64,000 nucleotides of DNA from Gammaproteobacteria bacterium (GTDB lineage Bacteria; Pseudomonadota; Gammaproteobacteria; Eutrophobiales; Eutrophobiaceae): NCBI GenBank assembly GCA_016193395.1, contig JACPSH010000008.1, forward strand, positions 31,001-95,000, written 5' to 3'. A model generated the notes under the pieces. It was not told the DNA's origin. It saw nothing but the letters and a program-made list of their open reading frames with translations, and did no database searches. Made by a program: the position numbers and the translations under genes. Shown piece after piece: positions 1-7,933 of the stretch (position 1 is its first letter; each line of letters begins with the position of its first letter).

Positions 1-2
1 CG

Positions 3-1640
3 CTGTCCGCGCGCATCCTGCTCACGGAGTGCAACCCCAAATGTGACCCGCTGGGGCCGGAGAACGTACTGGTATTTGCGCCCGGATTCATCTCCGGGAC
101 CTCCGCGCCGACGTCCGGGCGCCTGTCGGTCGGCTGCAAGAGTCCGCTGACCGGCGGCATCAAGGAAGCCAATGTCGGCGGCGAGCCGGGCCAGGACCTG
201 ATGAAGCTCGGCTGCCGCGCGATCGTGGTCAAGGGCCAGCCGAAGGATCGCGAGAAGCGCTGGGGACTGGTCGTGGACAAGGACGAAGTGAAGCTGGTCG
301 ATGCGACGGAATACAAGGGCATGTGGAACTACGCATCCTGTAAGAAGCTGCTCGCGAATTATCCGGACTCGGCCTCCGCGATCACCATCGGGCCGGCGGG
401 CGAGATGATGCTCAAGGGCGCCTCGGTCGGCTGCACGGATCGGACCAAGGGCCGCCACCCGGCCCGGCACGCCGCGCGAGGCGGCGTAGGCGCAGTCATG
501 GGTTCGAAGTGCCTGAAATGGGTGCTGGTCGACCCGGGCAAGGCGCCCCTGCGCAAACCGGCGGACACCAAGGGATTCACCGCGTACATGAAGGAATATA
601 GCAAGGGTTACGTGGGCAGCAAGCGCCACCAGACCTTCATGTACGGCACCAGCGCAGTCGTGCCGATCGCGAACATGCTTTGGACCCTGCCGTACAAGAA
701 CCGCACCGAGGGCCGCAATCCGCATTTCGAGGGGCTGGACGGCGCGAAGATCCGCGAAACCTTCGAGACGCGCGGCGGCGGCATGCACAACTGCATGACC
801 GGCTGCATCGTCAGGTGTTCGAACATCGTGCATGACAAGGACGGCAATTACGTCACTTCCGCGCTCGAATTCGAGACCCTCACGCTGCTCGGTTCCTGCT
901 GCGACATCAACCACTGGGAGGACGTGGCGGACATGGACCGGCTCTGCGACGAGCTCGGCCTCGACACGATCGAAACGGGCGCGGCGATTGCCGTGCTCAT
1001 GGACTCCGGCGGCATGAAGTACGGCGACGCCGAGGGGGCGAAACGGCTGCTGCGCGAGGACGTCGCGAAGGGAACGGATCTCGGCCGCATGGTGGGCAAT
1101 GGGGCGCTCGCGGTCGGCACCGCGCGCAAGCACAAACGCATCCCGGTCGCGAAAGGCCAGGCCATGCCGGCCTGGGATCCGCGCCCGCTGAAGGCCTCCG
1201 GCGTGACCTACTGCACGAGCCCCATGGGCGCCGACCACACAGCCGGCCTGGTGATCGATCCGGTGATCACGGGTCCGGATGCCGCGAAGGCCTCCCAGGA
1301 GATCCAGATCATCATCGCGGTTTGCGATTCGTCCGGTTTCTGCATGTTTCTCGGCCCGACCCTGGATGACACGCGCAAGTTTTACAGCCTGTTCCTTGGC
1401 GATGAAGTCACGCGCGAGCAGATCGGCGACCTCGGCTGGCAGTGCCTGGCCGATGAATGGACCTTCAACGAGCGCGCCGGCTTTACCGCGAAGGACGACG
1501 ACATCGCGGCTTGCCTGCGCGAGGAGGGCATCGGGCCGGACCATTCCATGAAGTTCGACATCCCGGCGGATGTTGTTGCCCTGGTGAAAATCCGGCAGCC
1601 CGCCGCCGAATCGCTCTATACGAAATCGCCCGCCGGCTGA
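3..1640 (+). CDS. Aldehyde:ferredoxin oxidoreductase family protein (5' end outside window)
   Basis: Tungsten-pterin enzyme family that oxidises aldehydes to carboxylic acids with a low-potential electron acceptor. The frame is open from base 3, and residues before the first in-window ATG (201) read as the family's N-terminal domain, with LLTECNPKCDPLGPEN and the pterin-contact stretch SGRLSVGCKSPLTGG. About 545 residues are visible against roughly 600 in the family, so the true start lies upstream. Cluster-ligand candidates are the three cysteines in NCMTGCIVRC (nt 792-818) and a late cysteine in SSGFCMFLG. The spacing is Cx3Cx3C rather than the Cx2Cx3C of archaeal enzymes. An aldehyde oxidase fits the amine dehydrogenases and decarboxylase in this window, but the substrate is inferred. 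No ferredoxin-like partner is visible here; it may lie upstream. Confidence 0.9.
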   Translation: MSARILLTECNPKCDPLGPENVLVFAPGFISGTSAPTSGRLSVGCKSPLTGGIKEANVGGEPGQDLMKLGCRAIVVKGQPKDREKRWGLVVDKDEVKLVDATEYKGMWNYASCKKLLANYPDSASAITIGPAGEMMLKGASVGCTDRTKGRHPARHAARGGVGAVMGSKCLKWVLVDPGKAPLRKPADTKGFTAYMKEYSKGYVGSKRHQTFMYGTSAVVPIANMLWTLPYKNRTEGRNPHFEGLDGAKIRETFETRGGGMHNCMTGCIVRCSNIVHDKDGNYVTSALEFETLTLLGSCCDINHWEDVADMDRLCDELGLDTIETGAAIAVLMDSGGMKYGDAEGAKRLLREDVAKGTDLGRMVGNGALAVGTARKHKRIPVAKGQAMPAWDPRPLKASGVTYCTSPMGADHTAGLVIDPVITGPDAAKASQEIQIIIAVCDSSGFCMFLGPTLDDTRKFYSLFLGDEVTREQIGDLGWQCLADEWTFNERAGFTAKDDDIAACLREEGIGPDHSMKFDIPADVVALVKIRQPAAESLYTKSPAG

Positions 1641-1651
1641 CGTTTCCCAAA

Positions 1652-1701
1652 AAAGGGGACAGATTTATTTTCTCGTATGAGAAAATAAATCTGTCCCCTT
1701 T
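1652..1701. repeat. Perfect 23-bp palindromic repeat, GGGGACAGATTTATTTTC family
   Basis: Two perfect inverted arms (1652-1674 and 1679-1701) separated by GTAT would form a long hairpin between the aldehyde oxidoreductase stop and the next start. The same 18-base core, GGGGACAGATTTATTTTC, recurs in inverted orientation at 48347-48430. Such palindromes resemble REP-like elements mobilised by Y1 (RAYT) transposases. No such transposase lies in this window. It may also act as a transcription terminator. Confidence 0.85.
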
Positions 1702-1728
1702 CTTCGCTTTCTTTGATTGAGGTGCACC

Positions 1729-2295
1729 ATGGCAAAGTTTCCTTCCCTGCCGCCGATTGCGCAACTGACGGACGTATTCCGGTGCTTTCCGAAGGGGCTG
1801 TGGCCGCTGTGTGAATACCATGACGCGGTCCTGCGCGCCCCTTCGCCGCTGGCGATTGCCGAGCGCGAATTGATTGCCGCCTACGTATCAGGCGTCAATG
1901 CCTGCAATTACTGCCACGGCGCCCACAAGATCTACGCGGAAATACACGGGATCGATCCGGCAATGTTCGATCGACTCATGGCGGACCCGCAGTCGGCGGC
2001 CATCGATCCGAAGTTGCTGCCAATCCTGAATTATGTGAGAAAGCTGACCTTGTCGCCGTCCTCCGTCAGGGACAGCGACGCCGCGGCGGTCTATGCCGCC
2101 GGCTGGAGCGAGGAGGCGCTGTATGACGCCGTCTGCGTTTGCGCGCTGTTCAATTTCATGAACCGCATCGTCGAGGGCTGCGGTGTGGTCACGGACGCCG
2201 CGATCCAGGCGCAGCAACGTGAACGCGTGGCCGGGAGCCGGGACAATCCGGAGACCTACCGCAACTTCGCCAGAATGCTGGGTGTCACGGGATGA
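1729..2295 (+). CDS. AhpD-like / carboxymuconolactone decarboxylase family protein (peroxidase-related)
   Basis: 188-residue all-helical AhpD-fold protein. The conserved block ERELIAAYVSGVNACNYCHG followed by AH contains the CxxCxxxH redox motif of alkylhydroperoxidase D-like proteins, so a thiol-dependent peroxidase or related role is likely; the substrate is unknown. The ATG at 1729 is preferred over an in-frame TTG at 1717 because GAGG at 1719-1722 sits 6 bases upstream of it. It ends in a 4-base ATGA overlap with the decarboxylase gene, implying translational coupling. A close paralogue forms the C-terminal part of the chimeric gene at 4752-6041. Confidence 0.85.
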   Translation: MAKFPSLPPIAQLTDVFRCFPKGLWPLCEYHDAVLRAPSPLAIAERELIAAYVSGVNACNYCHGAHKIYAEIHGIDPAMFDRLMADPQSAAIDPKLLPILNYVRKLTLSPSSVRDSDAAAVYAAGWSEEALYDAVCVCALFNFMNRIVEGCGVVTDAAIQAQQRERVAGSRDNPETYRNFARMLGVTG

Positions 2296-3794
2296 CGGCG
2301 GGACATCGCCCGGCTGCCGGAGGCAGCGAACCGCCGGTTGACGCGACGCTGACGGATTGCATCCGGGACCTCGAAAGGCAGGCCGCTGTGCTCGAACCCG
2401 GGCCGGGCGAGCGCCGCGCCGAGCTCGACGCTGTCAACGCCTATCTGGAGGAATTCCTGTCCACGCTGGATTCACGCCCGGCGTCCATGGCAGCGCGGCA
2501 GCAGGCGCGGGGAATCCTGGATTCGCCCATCGCGGAGCAGGGCATGGACATGGGGTCCGTACTGCAACTGTTCCGCGAGAACGTGAATGATGTGGGCGCG
2601 AGCCACGCCTCCGGCCGTTTCCTGGGTTACATCCCGCTCGGCGGCCTCTATCCCGGCGCGCTCGGGGAGTTTCTCGCCGCGGTCACCAACAAGTATTCCG
2701 GAGATTTTTCCTGCTGCCCGGGCGCCGCGCACATGGAATACCAGGTGCTGCGCTGGATCGCGGATCTGCTCGGTTATCCGAAAGGCGCCGCGGGCAACCT
2801 GAGTTCAGGCGGCAGTATCGGCATCCTCACGGCGACCGTGACCGCGCGCGACGCACATGGCTTGCGGGCCCCGGACTACGAGCGCGCGGTAGTGTATCTG
2901 ACGCCGCACACGCACCACGCGATGTACAAGGCGCTGCGCATCGCCGGGCTCGGCGGATGCGTGCAGCGGCGCATCGCCGTCGATGCCGCCTTCCGCATGG
3001 ATGCCGACGCGCTGGATGCGGCGGTCGCAAAGGACAAGAAGGACGGGCTAATCCCGTGGCTGCTCGTTGGCTCGGCCGGCACGACCGACGTCGGCAGCAT
3101 CGATCCGCTGGATGCGCTCGCGGAAACGGCCGATCGCCACGGCCTCTGGTTCCAGGTAGACGCCGCTTACGGCGGGTTCTTCATGTTGAGCGAGTTGGTG
3201 CGCGATCGCTTCCGGGGCATCGAGCGATCGAACTCGCTGGTCATCAACCCGCACAAAGGTCTGCACTCGCCGATGGGCGTCGGCGCGGTGCTGGTGGCCG
3301 AGGGCGAACGGCTCTACCAGTCGCACTACCATACCGCGGCGTATCTCCAGGATACGAAATACGGCGGTGAGCAGGAAACCTCGCCCGCCGACATGGGGCC
3401 GGAGTTGACCCGGCCGTTCCGCGCGCTGTCCGTCTGGCTGCCGCTCAAGCTGCTCGGCGTCGCGCCGTTCCGGGCCGCGCTGAGCGAGAAGATCCTGCTG
3501 GCGCGCTACGCCTACGAGAAGCTCGCGGAATTCGAGTATATCGAGTTGGGCCCGTTCCCGGAGCTTTCCGTCGTCGCCTTCCGCTTCGTGCCGAAGGACG
3601 GGGACGCGGACGAATTTAACCGCCGGCTGGTCGAGGCGGTGCGCGAAGATGGGGCCGTATACCTGACGTCCACGGTGCTGAACGGCCGCTACATGATCCG
3701 CATCGCCATCCTGTCCTTCCGCACGCACCGGGATGATGTTGACCTGGCGCTGGAGAAAATCAGGTATTACGTCAATAGCCTGGCAAAGTCATGA
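2292..3794 (+). CDS. Group II PLP-dependent amino acid decarboxylase (aromatic amino acid decarboxylase-like)
   Basis: 500 residues, the usual length for the family that includes aromatic L-amino-acid, tyrosine and glutamate decarboxylases. Visible hallmarks are the glycine-rich SSGGSIGILTAT, the histidine-containing THHAMYKALRIAGLG (ring stacking on PLP), Asp290 in VDAAYGG (pyridine nitrogen contact) and the Schiff-base Lys322 in NPHKGL. The substrate cannot be read from sequence. The TTQ amine dehydrogenases, an aldehyde oxidoreductase and homogentisate genes nearby make an aromatic amino acid plausible, with the amine as product. The gene starts inside the ATGA overlap with the AhpD-like gene, so the two are probably one operon. 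Confidence 0.88.
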   Translation: MTAGHRPAAGGSEPPVDATLTDCIRDLERQAAVLEPGPGERRAELDAVNAYLEEFLSTLDSRPASMAARQQARGILDSPIAEQGMDMGSVLQLFRENVNDVGASHASGRFLGYIPLGGLYPGALGEFLAAVTNKYSGDFSCCPGAAHMEYQVLRWIADLLGYPKGAAGNLSSGGSIGILTATVTARDAHGLRAPDYERAVVYLTPHTHHAMYKALRIAGLGGCVQRRIAVDAAFRMDADALDAAVAKDKKDGLIPWLLVGSAGTTDVGSIDPLDALAETADRHGLWFQVDAAYGGFFMLSELVRDRFRGIERSNSLVINPHKGLHSPMGVGAVLVAEGERLYQSHYHTAAYLQDTKYGGEQETSPADMGPELTRPFRALSVWLPLKLLGVAPFRAALSEKILLARYAYEKLAEFEYIELGPFPELSVVAFRFVPKDGDADEFNRRLVEAVREDGAVYLTSTVLNGRYMIRIAILSFRTHRDDVDLALEKIRYYVNSLAKS

Positions 3795-3820
3795 CTGCGC
3801 CATGCCAGCAAACAACGACT

Positions 3821-3836
3821 TCACTCAATTGAGTGA
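3821..3836. promoter_or_regulatory. 16-bp perfect palindrome, possible operator
   Basis: TCACTCAATTGAGTGA is a perfect palindrome about 110 bases upstream of the small-protein/antitoxin/toxin genes, in the gap after the decarboxylase. Its position suits an operator for a toxin-antitoxin regulator, but no clear -35/-10 pair was identified around it, so the role is inferred. Confidence 0.4.
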
Positions 3837-3947
3837 TATTGACGTCAAGGTTTGACCGGGGTTTCATGTGATCTGGTTGCGTAGGCCGTCCGAGTCGTTA
3901 TACATTGAACAATCGAAGAGAGCCCGGCGACAGTTTACTCTAACTAT

Positions 3948-4166
3948 ATGAATCTTAAAAGGAAAGGCGCTGAGACCGAGATCGCCCAACTCAGGGAACT
4001 GCTAAGCCGTGCTATGCAGCATCCGGGCGTTGCCGAACTGATGAATGTCTACAATTCATGGAAGAAATACGACGATGCGACTAGGGGCTACGATTTGCTG
4101 AAGGCCGCGCGTCAAACTTTCTCGCTGTCCACTTCTTCCGGTCCGTTGCTGCGCTGGAGCGATTGA
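3948..4166 (+). CDS. Small hypothetical protein upstream of toxin-antitoxin pair
   Basis: 72 residues, charged and mostly helical in appearance; no family recognised. It is followed after one base by the antitoxin gene, which suggests co-transcription, and the three genes could form a three-part addiction module. There is no convincing Shine-Dalgarno sequence before ATG 3948. The start and even the reality of the gene are therefore less certain than for its neighbours. Confidence 0.5.
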   Translation: MNLKRKGAETEIAQLRELLSRAMQHPGVAELMNVYNSWKKYDDATRGYDLLKAARQTFSLSTSSGPLLRWSD

Positions 4167-4167
4167 A

Positions 4168-4383
4168 ATGGCGAACACGCTGCCTCTGGACAAGATGACA
4201 GTGGAAGAAAAGCTCCAGGCCATGGAGTCCCTGTGGGACGATTTGTGCCGCAGGGGGGAAGTCGTCTCACCGGAGTGGCATGGGGAAGCGCTCCAGCAAA
4301 GGGACGCCGCATACAAGCGTGGCGACGACAGTTTTCAAGACTGGGAAGCAACCAAAAAGGCGATTCGAGACCGGACTTCGTGA
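4168..4383 (+). CDS. Addiction-module antitoxin (PF09720-like, RelB/StbD type)
   Basis: 71 residues. The pattern KMTVEEKLQAMESLWDDLCR followed by SPEWHGEALQQRDA matches short unstable antitoxins of the 'addiction module protein' family, which pair with ParE/RelE-fold toxins. The stop codon overlaps the GTG start of the next gene (GTGA, 4380-4383), a typical antitoxin-toxin arrangement ensuring coupled translation. It is expected to neutralise the toxin and repress its own promoter. Confidence 0.8.
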   Translation: MANTLPLDKMTVEEKLQAMESLWDDLCRRGEVVSPEWHGEALQQRDAAYKRGDDSFQDWEATKKAIRDRTS

Positions 4384-4688
4384 GGATCAGAATTCTCCGG
4401 TCTGCCGGCCAGGATCTGATCGAAGGTTACCGGTTTTACGAGAGGCAGGCATCGGGCGTCGGAGCGTATTTTCTCGACGCGCTCTATTCGGATCTCGATT
4501 CCCTGGCCATCAACGCAGGCGTACACGCCGTGCATTTCGACGGGTATCATCGGCTGCTTTCGAAACGCTTTCCATTCGCGGTCTATTACCGTATCGAGCA
4601 CGACGAAGTGCGGGTCTATGCCGTACTCGATTGCCGTCGCCAGCCTGCCTGGATCAGGAGCAAGCTGCCCAAGGGTTTCGAGGAATGA
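4380..4688 (+). CDS. ParE/RelE-superfamily toxin
   Basis: 102 residues from a GTG start overlapping the antitoxin stop by four bases. Features of the ParE fold are visible: N-terminal basic strand VRIRILRSAGQDL, helix with GYRFYERQASGVGAYFLDAL, and C-terminal strands RFPFAVYYRIEHDEVRVYAVLD followed by a basic tail. Members act on DNA gyrase (ParE) or ribosome-bound mRNA (RelE); sequence alone does not settle which. Together with the methyltransferase fragment downstream it looks like mobile defence or addiction cargo inserted into a catabolic cluster. Confidence 0.8.
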   Translation: MRIRILRSAGQDLIEGYRFYERQASGVGAYFLDALYSDLDSLAINAGVHAVHFDGYHRLLSKRFPFAVYYRIEHDEVRVYAVLDCRRQPAWIRSKLPKGFEE

Positions 4689-4751
4689 GCTTCATGGCAA
4701 CGCAGTCGCCGATCGTCTGCACGTCCGGCCGGAATAAAGCGAGGAAACTGC

Positions 4752-6041
4752 ATGGATGACAAGTCACGTTCGAGCGGCAGGAAGCCGCACCCGCTATCGC
4801 AGCTCAAGACTGAACTGATCTGGGAGGACAAGTACGACGCGGAGGGGAAGCGCGTCGCGCCGCTGCGAGTGGCGCTGCCGTTTCAGACAGTCGAAACCGT
4901 CAATGAATCCAGCCAGGATCGGCAGAAGAGCCTGTTGTTCGATTCATCCGGCGTGCGCGAGGAGGAGTGGCGCAACCGGCTGATCTGGGGCGACAAGAAA
5001 TACGTGCTACCCTCGCTGTTGCCCGAGTTCGCGGGCAAGGTCAATCTCATCTACATCGACCCGCCGTTCGATACCGGCGCGGATTTCTCATTCACCGCCA
5101 CCGTCCCGGATCATCCCGAAACGCCCGAAGACGATTCGTTCACCTTCACCAAAGAGCCGAGCATCATCGAGCACAAAGCCTATCGCGACACGTGGGGACG
5201 CGAACTGGATTCCTACCTGCAATGGTTCTACGAAACTGTGGTGGCGCTTCATGAATTGCTGAATGAGCATGGGAGTCTATACATACATCTTGATTGGCAT
5301 GTCAGTTTCTACGCGAAAGCGATCATCGACGAAGTCTTTGGCCCGGACAGATTTGTAAACGAGGTTGTATGGAAGCGGCAGACTGCCAAAGGCGATGTAA
5401 CGCAAGGCGCGATGCATATGGGGCGAATCCACGAAGCGATTTTCTTCTACACAAAGTCTGAGAATTACGCGTGGAACATGCAGTACACGCCCTACGATGA
5501 GAGCTACACCGACTCGGCGTACCGCAGTCAAGATCCGGATGGGCGTCGGCCGCTGTGCGAGTACCACGACGCCATCCTGCGCGCCGACTCGCCGCTCACG
5601 ATCGGGGAACGCGAGCTGATCGCTGCGTATGTTTCCGGGCTCAATGCCTGCAACTACTGTCACGGCGCCCACCGAATCTTCGCCGAAGGGCACGGCGTCG
5701 AGCCGGGCATCTTCGACCGGTTGATGGCGGACCCGCAGACCGCGGAAATCAATCCGAAGGTGCTGCCGATCCTGGACTACGTCCGCAAGCTCACCCTGTC
5801 GTCCGCTTCAGTGAGGGACAGCGATGTCGAGGCCGTATATGCAGCGGGCTGGAGCGAGGAAGCGTTGTACGACGTTGTCTGCGTCTGCGCGCTGTTCAAC
5901 TTCATGAACCGCATCGTCGAGGGCTGCGGCGTGACCCGGACTCCGGCCGGCGAAGCGGAGCAGCGGGAACGGGTGGCCGGCAGCCGCGGCGACCCGGAAG
6001 GCTACCGCAATTTCGCCCGCAATCTCGGAATCACTGGTTAA
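4752..6041 (+). CDS. Chimeric ORF: truncated site-specific DNA methyltransferase fused to AhpD-like protein
   Basis: 429 residues made of two unrelated parts. Residues 1 to about 262 are the N-terminal portion of a type III-style adenine methyltransferase: NLIYIDPPFDTGADF carries catalytic motif IV (DPPF), HGSLYIHLDWHVSFYAKAI is the following motif, and FVNEVVWKRQTAKG is typical of the family. From about residue 263 (PLCEYHDAILRADSPL, near nt 5540) to the end it is closely similar to the AhpD-like protein at 1729-2295, including NACNYCHGAH. The methyltransferase has lost its target-recognition region and SAM-binding FxGxG motif, so it is probably inactive. The AhpD-like part has lost about 32 N-terminal residues. 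GCGAGGA precedes ATG 4752. The fusion could be a real deletion product or an assembly join. Confidence 0.85.
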   Translation: MDDKSRSSGRKPHPLSQLKTELIWEDKYDAEGKRVAPLRVALPFQTVETVNESSQDRQKSLLFDSSGVREEEWRNRLIWGDKKYVLPSLLPEFAGKVNLIYIDPPFDTGADFSFTATVPDHPETPEDDSFTFTKEPSIIEHKAYRDTWGRELDSYLQWFYETVVALHELLNEHGSLYIHLDWHVSFYAKAIIDEVFGPDRFVNEVVWKRQTAKGDVTQGAMHMGRIHEAIFFYTKSENYAWNMQYTPYDESYTDSAYRSQDPDGRRPLCEYHDAILRADSPLTIGERELIAAYVSGLNACNYCHGAHRIFAEGHGVEPGIFDRLMADPQTAEINPKVLPILDYVRKLTLSSASVRDSDVEAVYAAGWSEEALYDVVCVCALFNFMNRIVEGCGVTRTPAGEAEQRERVAGSRGDPEGYRNFARNLGITG

Positions 6042-6070
6042 GGGCTGCGCACACGGCGGGATCCCCCTTC

Positions 6071-7717
6071 GTGCCAGGTCCAGCCGGTCGCGAGCGATCT
6101 CTCTACTTCGATTATCCGCGCTATTCCTTCGTCAGGCCGCCCGAGCTCCGCGGCGAGTCCCTGCGCCACGCCGTCGCGATCGCGGGGGCCGGTCCCGTGG
6201 GCCTCGCGGCGGCCCTCGAGCTCGCGCGCCACGGCGTCGCCAGTGTGGTGCTGGACGAGAAGGACACGGTCAACGACGGCAGCCGCGCCATCTGCGTCGC
6301 GCGGCACAGCCTCGAGATCTTCCAGCAGCTCGGCGTCTCGGAACGTTTCACGGCCAAGGCGCTCGGCTGGACGCACGGGACCTCGTATTACGGCACGCGA
6401 CCGGTGTACCGGCTGGAAATGCCGCACTCCGAGCAGGAACGTTTCCACCCGATGTACAACATCCAGCAGCAGTACATCGAAAAGTTCCTGGTGGATCACG
6501 CCGCAGGCCAACCGCTGGTCGAATTGCGCTGGCAGAGCCGCATCGCGGAAACGCGTCTGCGGCCTGATGGCGTCGAGCTCCGCATCGAAACACCCGGTGG
6601 TAGCTATGCGTTGCATGCCGATTACCTGCTCGCGGCCGACGGCGCGCGCAGTAGCGTCAGGCATTCGCTGGGACTGCCGCTGCGGGGCGAAGCCTACGAG
6701 GGCCGCTACGTCATCGTGGACATCGGGATGCCCTCCGACTACCCGGTCGAGCGCCGCGCATTCTTCGATCCGCCCGCCAATCCCGGCTCCACCGTGCTGC
6801 TGCACCGGCAGCCCGACGACATCTGGCGCGTCGACTACCAGCTCCGCGACGACGAGGACGAGGATCAGGCTCTCGAGGAGAAGAACATTCGTGCGCGCGT
6901 CGGTGCGATCCTGGAAATGGTGGGCGAAAAAGGTCCGTGGGAGCTCGAATGGTGGAGCCTGTACAAGGCCTACACGCTGGCGCTGGACGACTACCGGTGC
7001 GGGCCCGTCCTGTTCATCGGTGACGCGGCGCACCTGGTGCCCATCTTCGGCGTGCGCGGGCTCAATTCCGGCCTTGCCGATGCCGCGAACGCGGGCTGGA
7101 AGCTGGCTTACGTGATCCGCGGCCGGGCATCGCCCGCGCTGCTCGATTCTTATTCGCCGGAGCGGCGCGGCGCGACGCTGGAGATCTTCGAGAATTCCGC
7201 GCGCAGCACGCGCTTCATGACACCGCCGACCCGCGGCTACCGGCTCATGCGCGACGCGGCGCTGGCGCTCGCGGTCGAGCACGAATTCACGCGCCCGCTG
7301 ATCAACCCGCGTCAGTCGCGTCCTTACACCTACGCGGAGAGTCCGCTCACTTGGCAGGAGGGTGATGCGGAGTTCACGGCAGGCCCGCGCGCCGGGGCAC
7401 CGCTCTTCAATCAGCGTCTCGGTCCGGACGACTACCTCCTGGATCGCCTGGGCGCCGGATTCAGCGGCCTGTGTTTTTTCGCGGATGCGCGCGTACCGGA
7501 ACCGGTCCGGCAGCTGTTCGATGAATTCTCCGCGGGCGGAGAACGCTTCACCCCGATCGTTGTCGATGAACGCTGCGCGCACGTGTTCGCGGCCTACGGT
7601 GCCATCGATGGCAGCTTCTACCTGGTGCGTCCGGATCGGCACGTGTGCGCCCGCTGGCGCGAAATCGATATCGACCAGGCAAGGCGCGCGCTGGGGCGCG
7701 CCCTGGGAGGGAGTTGA
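6071..7717 (+). CDS. FAD-dependent aromatic hydroxylase (PheA/TfdB, MhpA-like)
   Basis: 548-residue flavoprotein monooxygenase. It shows the FAD Rossmann motif GAGPVGLAAALELARHG, the DG motif in LLAADGARSSVR and the GD motif in LFIGDAAHLVPIFGVRGLNS, followed by the thioredoxin-like C-terminal domain of the PheA/TfdB family. It should hydroxylate a phenolic ring using NAD(P)H and O2. GTG 6071 is the most plausible start; the frame is open further upstream but only over the AhpD-like coding region. A paralogue lies at 34775-33111 in the homogentisate block. The next gene, one base after the stop, is a small DUF2783-like protein, the same partnership as around the paralogue. Confidence 0.87.
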   Translation: MPGPAGRERSLYFDYPRYSFVRPPELRGESLRHAVAIAGAGPVGLAAALELARHGVASVVLDEKDTVNDGSRAICVARHSLEIFQQLGVSERFTAKALGWTHGTSYYGTRPVYRLEMPHSEQERFHPMYNIQQQYIEKFLVDHAAGQPLVELRWQSRIAETRLRPDGVELRIETPGGSYALHADYLLAADGARSSVRHSLGLPLRGEAYEGRYVIVDIGMPSDYPVERRAFFDPPANPGSTVLLHRQPDDIWRVDYQLRDDEDEDQALEEKNIRARVGAILEMVGEKGPWELEWWSLYKAYTLALDDYRCGPVLFIGDAAHLVPIFGVRGLNSGLADAANAGWKLAYVIRGRASPALLDSYSPERRGATLEIFENSARSTRFMTPPTRGYRLMRDAALALAVEHEFTRPLINPRQSRPYTYAESPLTWQEGDAEFTAGPRAGAPLFNQRLGPDDYLLDRLGAGFSGLCFFADARVPEPVRQLFDEFSAGGERFTPIVVDERCAHVFAAYGAIDGSFYLVRPDRHVCARWREIDIDQARRALGRALGGS

Positions 7718-7718
7718 G

Positions 7719-7913
7719 ATGGAGGGCAGACTGCCGGAAGCGGACCTGGAGCGGGCCTACGAGCTCATCGCGGAAGCCATCGATCGCGCCGGCGCGGAGA
7801 AGGAATCGCGCTTTCTCGCGCGGCTCTGCCTCGCGCTGGCCGCGCAGCTCGAGGGGCTCGACCGGGTCGAGACGGCTATCCGGATCTCCGAAAGCGATCC
7901 CGCGGTCCGCTGA
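7719..7913 (+). CDS. Small DUF2783-like protein
   Basis: 64 residues, helical. The pattern LERAYELIAEAIDRAGAEKE then FLARLCLALAAQLEG aligns by eye with the DUF2783 protein at 30795-30592 (FYARLIELHEGLSQDES, LLLANQVGDDA). GGGAGG precedes ATG 7719, which lies one base after the FAD hydroxylase stop, so they are co-transcribed. Function is unknown; the repeated association suggests an accessory role for these hydroxylases. Confidence 0.6.
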   Translation: MEGRLPEADLERAYELIAEAIDRAGAEKESRFLARLCLALAAQLEGLDRVETAIRISESDPAVR

Positions 7914-7933
7914 CCCCGACCTCGGGGGCAAAG

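Noticed and set aside
5555..6070. Upstream extension of the FAD hydroxylase reading frame, which would give a 720-residue protein.
   Set aside because: This stretch is out of frame over the AhpD-like coding sequence and shows no hydroxylase similarity. The family's N-terminal FAD motif begins soon after GTG 6071.
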